Assembly (NCBI GenBank): GCA_037176725.1
Contig: JAZBRS010000020.1
Location: 88,544,001 to 88,608,000, forward strand
Reading direction: 5' to 3'
From: Posidonia oceanica
Taxonomy: Eukaryota > Streptophyta > Magnoliopsida > Alismatales > Posidoniaceae
Length of the DNA: 64,000 nucleotides
In this document: positions 55,621 through 64,000 of the stretch, in pieces
How positions within the stretch are numbered: position 1 is the first letter of the stretch
Layout: every line of letters begins with the position of its first letter
The notes under the pieces: generated by a model
The model's database searches: none
What the model was told of the DNA's origin: nothing
The model's input: only the letters and a program-made list of their open reading frames with translations
Translations under genes and position numbers: made by a program

Positions 55621-56776
55621 GGCGTCGATGTATGTGTTAGGGGCAGGGCAGTTATACAGAAGATCATACAATCAGATGCTATTACGCTGCCTGAACAAGT
55701 CGGAGGCTGACACGCTGATGCTTCAAGTACATGCAGGGACCTGTAGCCCGCATATGAACGGCGTCCTCCTGGACATGAAGATTATGCTCCAAGGCTATTT
55801 CTGGCTAACCATGGAGGCAGACTGCTGCCGATTTGTGCGTAAGTGCCACAACTGCCAGATCCATGGCAACTTTATTCGGGCTCCCCCACAACAGCTGCAT
55901 TACATGTCATCGCCATGGCCTTTCTCCACCTAGGGGATCGATGTCATTGGCGCAATACATCCTGCTGCTTCAAACGATCATCGCTTCATTCTGGTGGCGA
56001 TTGACTACTTTACTAAGTGGGTGGAAGCCGCCTCATACAAAGCTACCATAGCCGCGGCGACAGAGAAATTTATCAGAAACAATATCGTCACCCGGTATAG
56101 GGTCCCGCACTCCATCATCTCTGATAACGGCACGAACATCATTGCCAAAAGGACCGAGGGATACCTGTAGAGTCTCAAGATCAAGCATCACAGGTCCTCG
56201 CCCTATCGGCCACAGATGAACGGAGCGGTGGAGTTTGCCAACAAGAACATTGTCAAAATCATGAAGAAGATGGCAGACACCCATAAGGACTGGCATGACA
56301 AGCTTCCGTATGCGCTTTGGGCATACAAGACATCAATCCGGACCTCAACAAGAGCCACCCCGTACTCTATGGTGTACGACATGGAGGCGGTGTTACCTAT
56401 CGAAGTAGAGATCCCCTCATTGCGGATTCTACGAGAAGCTGAGCTGGAGGAGGCAGAGTGGGTCGAAGACCGCTGCGTCCAACTGAATCTGATTGACGAG
56501 CACAGGCTGCAAGCTATGCACAACGCTCACTGTTATCAGAAGAGGATGGCTAGAGCATACTTGAAGAAAGTTCAGCCCAGAAATTTCCAGCCTGGAGATC
56601 TGGTTCTGCGTGCCATTCACCTGCCAGACGGTCGAGGCAAATTCTGACCTAATTGGCGCGGCCCCTTTGTGGTTAAGCAAGCATTCTCGGGCGGCACAGC
56701 AATTCTTGAGGACATGGACCAGGTTGAGCAGTTGGAGCCGGTCAACGCATGTTACCTCAAGAAGTACTATCAGTGA
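55610..56776 (+). pseudogene. pol: Element D integrase
   Basis: Zinc region HAGTCSPHMN then RKCHNCQIHG; triad intact in GIDVIGAIH, ISDNGTN and GAVEFANKN. Stops at about 55,932, 56,168 and 56,645. C-terminal end LKKYYQ is the same as in C. Confidence 0.87.
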
Positions 56777-58166
56777 CTTGGGGCAACTCGCTTTGCAAAT
56801 CACCCTTTTCTGTTCTATCTCTTGCATCTTCACCTCTGTACATCCGCATATCTTCTCTGTTCCATCCCTTGCATCTCTGCCCCTGTATATCTTCACACAT
56901 CTCCTTGTCGTATCTCTTGCATTTGTCATCACTGTACATCTCCATGCATTTCTCCCCTTTTCGAGCATATCTCTTTCAAAAACCAAAAAAAAAAAAATCA
57001 TCATCATCATCATCAACCCGTCATGCATAACATTCAGCCCGTTGATGAAAATCGAAAGTGCTTGCCTGCTTTGGAAGGAGTCTACCCAACCTCACCTGAC
57101 ACTACTTAGATGTCTTAGCTAGTGAGGGAACCACCACTCAATGAGCACGGGCGAAATGCCCAAACACCTAAGGACTTACACCTCTAGAGGAAGGAAAAAT
57201 GCTAAGGTATAGTCCAAAGTGTGAGCTAGAAAAGAACACATGTCTAAGCCTGGGCACAAAAGAAAAGGAAAAAGAGGAGCCAAAGTTCACACTTGGGGAT
57301 CCAAGCCCTACAAGGCCTAGCCCCCTATGTCTCAAAAACCAGGCACCCATTGCCTCTAGGTCAGGGATAACGGAAACCTACGAGCCAAAAAGAAGAAAGA
57401 AAAAAAGAGAGACAAAAATCAGCCTTAGAAATAAAGGCGAGCAGCGTAATCCCGCCCCTTTTACCTACCCTAGAGAGGAATCAAAGTTCAAGCCCGTACA
57501 ATTTGTAAATCCCTAGGGGCCTAACCCACGTCCAGCAGCAACTCCCCGGCCTCAAACCAGTTCTCCCTTACCTCCAAGCCAAAGGATAGGGAGAATCCTG
57601 CACACCTATATGGGAGTAAACAAAAGAGAGAAAAAGGAAAAGAGTAGGTGTAAGTCCTTGAGAGTTTGGCATGGAGCCCGTCGTTTCTACACCACCACCA
57701 AACACCACCAACAAGCTAGGAGTTTGAGTAGAGTCCAGTGAGTCAGGGTCCGCTCCCTTCCCATACAGCAGGCGCTAAAGCACTCTATATGTTGAGGGCA
57801 AAGCATACCAATCATAAATCATGCATACATCTGCATCATCAATCATTCTTTTCCTTCTCTCATTCCGCTCTGCAAAACTTGCCTCAACACTGAGACAGTA
57901 CTCCTACTAAGCACGGTTTGACCTCCTCCAAGCTTCATTGGTCTAGAACTCCTACCAGCCCCTGCCTAGGCAGATAGAAGTCCCTTTGTTTGAATATACT
58001 TAAGTCTCTCTGTTTTGAATGATAACTGCTGAACATAGTTGAACTGCTTTACTAGCTTCTGAATCCGCTTATCTGCTAGTGATTATATGAAATCTGATGA
58101 TCTACAGCCTTGGTAATAGGTACTTGAAGATTCTGCAACAGCCATCTGCATTCTCCTTCTCGCGCC
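56777..58166 (+). other. Element D spacer between integrase and DUF7745-like gene
   Basis: Short ATC microsatellite after an A run (56,985-57,016). 57,640-57,850 aligns with the post-integrase region of C. No supported gene. Unlike C there is no motif cluster or clear TATA box before the next gene. Confidence 0.6.
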
Positions 58167-59369
58167 ATGGGCTTCCCTACTCTAGTGACCCCAATGCATT
58201 GCTCCGATATCTTGCAGGAGTGGATCGGCAAGCTCACCAAAGATGACTGCGAAAAGCTGCAGCTATGGGGCATTCCAACCAAACTTCTGAAGGCCGCTGA
58301 CGTTGAAGTGAGCTGACATCTTCTATGTGCCCCTGCAAGGTTCTGGAAATCGGTGCACCACGTCTTATGCTTTGGCAGAACGGAACTGACACCCACACTA
58401 GAGGGAGTGCGCCGGATCTGCAGCTTCTCCAAGATCATGGGACCGCCTATCTTCATGAGGCGTGACAAATACATCGCAGTCCTGAGCTAGCTGTCTGGGC
58501 TCTCTACTCAAGGCTGCCAGCAAAGACTGATCTACACTAGTGGGCTCACGCCCGTGCTCCACCTAGCGTACTTTGATGAGACTGTGGAAAAGCGTGTTGA
58601 ACTCGGGGACGAGCTGTGGCTCCAGAGATTTGTCACCCACTTCCTAGGCGAGCTGATCTTTACTCATGGCCAGATGATTGTGGCCAACGAGATCGCTGAA
58701 ATAGCACTTGCTGTGGTGACCCGGCAGATAGACTTGGTATCGGTTGTCCTGGCAGAGACATACCGCGGGTTGGACGGCATCTCGCATCACTACTGCCACT
58801 TCCATGGCTGTGGAGCACTCATACAGATCTGGCTAGCCGCTCACCTTGAGATAGACCTTCTACGCCCCCAGGCGCATGCTTTTGAAGCCTACTGTAACAG
58901 CGGCCATGCCAAGACAATCAAGAGCGTCAAGGAGGAATACAAGAAGCTATCAGAGCTGACGGATGATGCAGTAACCTGGCGTATCATCCCATCTGTGGCT
59001 GAGTCGTTCACTGTCTTCTTCGGCACCCGCGACATGTGACTGGTCGTGCTACCAAGATTCATTGTGGGTGTGGAATACGACCCTATCAGAGTCATGTGGC
59101 TATTTGGCTTTCGGCAGGGCGCATTCATTGACAGCACGGCGCCCAGGCTTCTCCAGACATATCCCCTCAGTTCAACTGCTGCAACAAAAGAGCTGGCCAA
59201 TCTAATGTAGTACGGAGTGCGGTCGACAGACATCGCGGCTGCAAGAGGCCTAGGATGCACTCTTGAGTACATGACCGAGGTGCAAGAGCTCTGGCCCATC
59301 AACGAGATCCCGCTTGGTGGCCCCCTGTTCCCTGACTCTAGGAAATCAAAGAAGGCCCGAACCAGCTAG
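58167..59369 (+). pseudogene. DUF7745-like gene in sense orientation in element D, no introns
   Basis: Same family as 37,678-39,119. It begins MGFPTLVT where the C gene has M-intron-AFPTLVT, and reads ALIQIWLAAH where the C gene has an intron after VQ. The family segments are ARFWKSVHHVLCFG and ELTPTLEGV, then IALAVVTRQIDLVSVVLAETY and a C-terminal GGVEYDP-like region (VGVEYDPIRVM). Stops at about 58,315, 58,489, 59,037 and 59,207. It lies downstream of pol on the same strand, so it would be part of the genomic RNA and exposed to splicing. Confidence 0.7.
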
Positions 59370-59904
59370 GGCACTTGTGCAGCTGCTTGTTTAGTTTCTT
59401 TCCAAGTTATGATGTATCTTTTGGCCTACAACAGGCGTGTAATCAACAGTTCTATCAATGCAAAAGTGTTTTGTGCCATCTACTAGTACTTCAAGACTGC
59501 TCAGTGCATTTCATATCCTTGCCAATCATGCCTTAAGGCCCCTAGCCAGACTTGCTACCAAAATGACATAGGAAAGTCCTCAGCAATCAATCCAGATGCC
59601 AAAATCTCTGCAGACCCACGCCGTCAAATCAAGCAAAGCCATCAAGCACGCCTGGCCGGATCTCCACCGGGCTGGTACCCCAAACTACTCATCTGACAAA
59701 CACGTCAGTTTTATCTATCCTTCACTTTTTGATACCGAGGGTGCTTTAGCTGTCCCCTAGTATCATCCTGATACCAGTGGCATCTTTTTTAGCTGTCCTG
59801 TGGTATCATTCCCTATCATTCCCCGTCGATATACCTGGATGTTACGGGTTCCCATCTTCTGGCTGATAAGTCCAACATCTTATCATCTGTATTTGCAATG
59901 AAGC
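59370..59904 (+). other. Element D 3' region with stem-loop
   Basis: CCCCTAGTATC (59,754-59,764) faces GATACCAGTGG (59,770-59,780), the same stem as in C. GATAAGTCC...CTTATC follows at about 59,865. No gene seen. Confidence 0.6.
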
Positions 59905-60655
59905 TTCGGTTGATGCTCTGAAACCATCTATCTTTCCGGCTGATGTCCGAAACCATCTATCTTTCCGACTGATGTCCGAAACCATCTATCTCTCCGGCTG
60001 ATGTCTGAAACCATCTATCTTCCCAGTTGATGCCCCGAAACCATCCATCTCTGGTCGATAAGTCCAATAGCTTATCATCTGCATCAACAATCAATCAATC
60101 CTTTCCGGCTGATGCTCCGAAACCATCTATCTTTCCGGCTGATGTTCCGAAGCCATCTATCCTTTAGCTGATGCTCCGAAACCATCACCCTTTCGGCTGA
60201 TATCCAGTAACTATCACCCTTTCGGCTGATATCCAATAACTATCACCTGCAATTGCTCTTTTTGACTGATATCCAGTAACTATCACCTTTCCGGCTGATG
60301 CTCCGAAACCATCTATCTTTTCGGCTGATGCTCAGAAACCATCTATCCTTTCGGCTGATGCTCCGAAACCATCACCTTTTCGGCTAATATTCAGTAACTA
60401 TCACCTGCAATTGCACCTTTTGGCTGATATCCAGTAACTATCACCCTTTCGGCTGATATCCAGTAACTATCACCCTTCCGGCTGATGCTCCGAAACCATC
60501 TATCCTTCCGACTGATGCTCCGAAACCATCTATCCTTCCGGCTGATGTTCCGAAACCATCTATCCTTCTAGCTGATCCTCTGAAACCATCTATCTTTCTG
60601 GCTGATGTTCCAAAACCATCCATCCTCCCGATTGATGATCCGAAACTCATCACCT
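59905..60655 (+). repeat. 30-bp tandem repeat in element D
   Basis: More than twenty units of CCGGCTGATGCTCCGAAACC followed by ATCTATCTTT, with variants ending ATATCCAGTAACTATCACC. GATAAGTC...GCTTATC stems interrupt or border it (about 60,058 and 60,662). Confidence 0.88.
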
Positions 60656-61216
60656 ATGGTCGATAAGTCTGAAAGCTTATCACATCCTTTGCGTGACTTT
60701 GTTCCAGGAAGATGAAGTCCTGCATGCTTTTGCGGTAGGAGAAGATGCCTCTCTCCTCTCGCGCTTTTCTGAATTTTTGCCCCCTTTTCTGCGCGGCCCT
60801 AGCTGCTTCGCTTGTGCCCTCGAGCTGGGACAAGCTATCTCTCTTCCCCTCTCTGGGCTGGCAGACCTCACTGCCCGGATGATATGCCCGTCACTCTTGT
60901 CTGGCGTCCCTCTTGCGTGAATTTGGACTAACGGCCAAATTCACGCATTGCATCGCAACCCTCTCTTAGCATCCTTTTGCATCAACTCTGCACTTTCTCA
61001 TTTATAGCATTGCATGCTAGATTAATTGCATTGTATCATCAGCACTGCATTGCATCTACATTCGCATTTGCATTTTGCATTTGCATTTCGGCATTGGGTC
61101 ATGATTTTCGGTGCATCCGTCGAATAAGTGACTCACACCAATAGCGCCTGGCTCTCGCCGGTCAGGTGGGGTGTCTTGTCAACCCTGAGCAGCGGCCTTG
61201 GTCCCCTTGACCTCGC
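60656..61216 (+). other. Element D 3' end before the polypurine tract
   Basis: GC-rich then GCATTTGCATTT-rich sequence, homologous in reverse complement to 24,816-25,0xx of C. A 75-codon frame at 60,693-60,920 has no recognisable domain. Confidence 0.6.
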
Positions 61217-61231
61217 TCAGGAAGGGGCATC
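61217..61231 (+). other. Polypurine tract of element D
   Basis: CTCAGGAAGGGGCATC ends one base before the LTR start TGTTGACACCCC. Confidence 0.8.
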
Positions 61232-61714
61232 TGTTGACACCCCACTTTTGACCCCTATTTAGTGGCTCTCTCTCTCTGGTAAAATGACTTAGAAAACCTC
61301 CACACAAAAAACTAGAAAATTAAGACTTAAAACCTAGAAAAACCTACTCCAAAAACCCTAGGAATCTTTGCATGAAGCCTAGGTTAAAAACCTAGAAAAC
61401 CCTAGGTTAAACCCCAGAAACCTAGGTCTACTCTTCCACTTAACCCTAGAAAACTCTAGGATTCACCTCTCTCTTAAAACCCTTGAAAACCCTAGGCTTT
61501 AAACTCTGGAACACTAAGCCCAATCCACAAAAACCCTAGGATCCCCTCACATAAACCCTAGCCTTTAACTCCCAAAAACCCTAGAAAAAAACCCTAGGAC
61601 AGAACCCTAGAACCAAACCTAGCAAAACCCCAAACCCTAGAAACCTTAGGTCACATACACTCACACAAAACCCATTTCCGAAACCCACACAAAAGCCAAG
61701 CCCAATCCATCTCC

Positions 61715-61749
<35 letters not shown>

Positions 61750-63884
61750 TCCCTTCCTTTTCTTCTTCTTCTCCTCTTTCTTTTCTTTCTTTTTCTTTCA
61801 AAACCAAAGCCCAAGCCCAACACTCTTCTCCCTTCCTTTCCCTTTTCTTTTATTTCTTTTTCTTCTTTTCAAACCAGCCCAGCCCACCTCCTTTTATTTC
61901 TTTTTCTTCTTTTCAATCTAGCCCAGCCCACCTCCTTCTTTTATTTCTTTTTCTTTCTTTCAAACCAGCCCAACCCACCTCCTTCTTTTATTTCTTTTTC
62001 TTTTTTTGAAACCAGCCCAGTCCACCTCCTTCTTTTATTTCTTTTTCTTCTTTTCAATCCAGCCCAGCCCACATCCTTCTTTTATTTCTTTTTTCTTTTC
62101 TCTTCTTCCAAAGCCCAACCCACTGCCCTTATTTCGTTTTTTTCCTTTTTTTTAGCCACAGGCCTGGCCCATCTCCACAACCTTCTCCTTCCTCCTTTAT
62201 TTCTGTTTTTTTTCTCCCACCAGCCCACAGCCTTCTCCTCTTCCTTCCCTTTTCTTTTCTTTTTATTTCAATTTTCAGGCCCGGCCCATCTCCACAGCCT
62301 TCTCCTTCCTCCTTTTTCTCTAGCTAGCCCGACACCATCTCCTTCTTTTTTCTCCTTCTTTTCCCTCCATCATCGCCTGCACAGCCAACACTCAACCCCT
62401 CTGCACTCACCACCCCTCACAGCAACTCACAGCAACCCACACTCCACCCTCTGCCCACTTACTACCCGGCAATTGCCCCACGCCACCATCCGACGCTTGC
62501 CTTTGCAGAGCCACCTTCGCCGACCTCCTAGAGACTGCCAGCAGTTACCGACCCACTGCACGCTCCATCCCCACTCGAGTGGCAAGCCTCGATCAAAACC
62601 ATTCCCTCCTCATCCCTCTTGAAATGGGAAGCACAAAATTCACAAAAGAAAACCAAGCTAGAACCCAACTTCCTCTCCCATAGCACAGTAACCTCCATTT
62701 TCCTCTCCGAGCACCCAAGCCACCCACAGCCTCCACTGACCTCCTCTCCACCTTCCTTGAGCCACCACCAGCCCAGAGAGAGAGAGCAACGAAGAGAGCC
62801 ACATTATCGAAAAACCATCCAAAAATCACAGACCAACCCAAAATCCGTTCTCCGGCCTCGCAGCAGCAAATTAGCTTCTGATTGGCCCAGGAGCTTCCTC
62901 GCGTCACCTGCAACTCGCGCTGATAGCCCCCAGCACCTGCTGATGCCTGCAACGCCGCCGCGACCTCTGCCTGCACCACCACACCCAACCGAGGTCGGCA
63001 GCCCTCCTTAGCCATCGTCATAGGTAACCCAAACCATATTTGAACTCCTTGTATGCTTCTTCTGCTTCCTAGGCAATTAGAAATAGATTTAGGGCTTCAA
63101 TGCGTCTTTTCGCCTCCGCCACTACAGTGCCTTCTTCTCTGGCGAGCCTCCGTTGCTTCATCGCGCCCGCCGTGCACTAGACCTTCTCGAGCCTCCGGAT
63201 CGCTCCCCGAGGACCGTCGCACCTCCAGCATCTCAGCCCCGCACCGTCCGAGCTTCGCCGCTGCCTCCAGCGCCAGTTCTGCCTGCAGCAACCTTCTGCA
63301 GAACTCCACTGAGGTCGACAGAGCAACCTAGCCACCGTCATGCGCCGTTGAAGCCACCAGCACCTCCGGGGAGGTCCCCTCCAGCTTCTAGAAGCCCTAG
63401 CTCGGTCGGAGATCCGCCAGTGCTGCTGTAGTAGCCTCCCCTTCTCTGGCGCGGTGCTGTAGTGTCGAGCGACACTGTAGCACTGTAGTTGGATATAGTT
63501 TTAATTTTATTTTCATTAATACATTGAATTAAATTACTGTAGGTTATTTTATTGCTTTTAGGTCCAGCTGTGGTTTAAGAATCATTTAATTTTCGATTTA
63601 AATCATACTGCATTCCAGTTTGGTCCATCACCTTAATTTAATTGCATACAGGTCCTTCATGCATTCATTTAAATCACTTAAATGTTGTTTTAAATCATGC
63701 ATTGCATTTAGGTCCCTAGGTTTAGTTTATTTGCATTCCAGTCCAGAGTCAGTTTAAATTTCATTCAATTTCTGATTAAAACCATATTACATTGCATTTA
63801 ACTTCTGTAGTTTATTTTTATTGCATTTCAGTCCTTAGATCATATCAATAATCATTTAAATGCCGTGTTTACCTTATTACATTG
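61232..63884 (+). mobile_element. Element D 3' LTR, interrupted
   Basis: Starts TGTTGACACCCC. The order of compartments (AAACCCTAG-rich, CTTT-rich, GC-rich, GCATTTAGGTCC-rich) is that of solo LTR B, but base-level match is limited, so the two are different subfamilies or old copies. It is broken at 63,884 by LTR F. Open frames in the GC-rich part occur on both strands and are not supported as genes. Confidence 0.78.
61708..61752 (+). repeat. CTTT microsatellite in LTR D
   Basis: About ten CTTT units in a longer CT-rich stretch. Confidence 0.9.
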
Positions 63885-64000
63885 TGTAGTAATCCCGGTG
63901 TTCAGATCGTCCATGCACACTGCCAAAACCTCGCGTGCACCGATCGGAATCAGGCTCACTATAAGCGGCTATGTCCGAGGAGGAGGGCTCAACTCGAAAA
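63885..64000 (-). mobile_element. End of an inverted B-type LTR (F)
   Basis: Reads TGTAGTAATCCC on the plus strand, the exact reverse complement of the end of solo LTR B (31,144-31,155). After about 45 unmatched bases it continues to match the reverse complement of about 31,084-31,140. It therefore is the terminal part of a minus-oriented B-type LTR inserted into LTR D. CATTG (63,880-63,884) would be its target duplication; the other copy lies outside the window. Confidence 0.75.

Larger units (their letters stand above)
50038..63884 (+). mobile_element. Element D: Tat-type retrotransposon, 5' part displaced by C
   Basis: Gag from its middle, protease, RT, RNase H, integrase, a sense DUF7745-like gene, a tandem repeat, a polypurine tract and a 3' LTR all lie on the plus strand. 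The start at 50,038 coincides exactly with the end of LTR C, so the N-terminal gag and 5' LTR should lie beyond the left end of C, outside the window. It has the most stops and frameshifts of the three elements, in line with being the oldest. Confidence 0.82.

Noticed and set aside
62593..63431. Possible gene on either strand in GC-rich region
   Set aside because: Inside LTR D in the compartment equivalent to that in LTR B; no recognisable domain or splice structure.
25360..63884. One giant element from LTR B to LTR D with 30 kb internal region
   Set aside because: The solo LTR has its own target duplication, and 31,161-50,037 belongs to the minus-strand element C, so B and D LTRs are not a pair.

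Overview
This window is nuclear DNA of a flowering plant, almost certainly one with a large repeat-rich genome. I see no ordinary host gene, rRNA, tRNA or CRISPR. Essentially all of it is nested LTR retrotransposons of the Ty3/gypsy Tat (Ogre/Grande-like) type, several of which carry extra, host-like genes. The species cannot be named from the sequence.

Layout, from oldest to youngest by nesting. Element D (+ strand) is the base. Its gag C-terminus, protease, RT, RNase H and integrase occupy 50,038-56,776, an accessory DUF7745-like gene in sense orientation lies at 58,167-59,369, then a tandem repeat, a polypurine tract and a 3' LTR from 61,232. That LTR is broken at 63,884 by the end of an inverted LTR (F, 63,885-64,000). 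Element C (- strand, about 22 kb without its insertions) is inserted in the gag of D. It has a 5' LTR at 47,153-50,037, a primer site at 47,128-47,146, gag-protease-RNase H-integrase at 46,033-40,623 with the RT deleted, and two accessory genes antisense to it: a DUF7745-like gene (37,678-39,119) and a plant mobile domain (PMD) gene (33,814-37,208). Its polypurine tract is at 24,799-24,815 and its 3' LTR runs from 24,798 past the window start. A 5.8 kb solo LTR (B, 25,360-31,155) with a 5-bp target duplication CAACC sits in the 3' region of C. Element A (+ strand, 22.2 kb, both LTRs present) is inserted into the 3' LTR of C at 2,388-24,554.

Element A runs LTR, gag, two consecutive aspartic protease domains, a G-patch-like motif, RT, RNase H, archaeal-type RNase H, integrase, then antisense PMD (15,313-20,075, about nine exons) and antisense DUF7745-like (20,638-21,996) genes, then polypurine tract and LTR. 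All polyproteins are decayed by stops and frameshifts.

The most interesting pattern is the accessory cassette. PMD and DUF7745-like genes recur in three elements. Antisense copies keep introns, while the sense copy in D lacks the introns seen in C. Short dyad motifs specific to each element occur both in its LTR promoter and upstream of accessory genes. I infer a possible element-encoded regulatory or anti-silencing system, comparable in logic to VANC proteins of VANDAL DNA transposons. This is a hypothesis.
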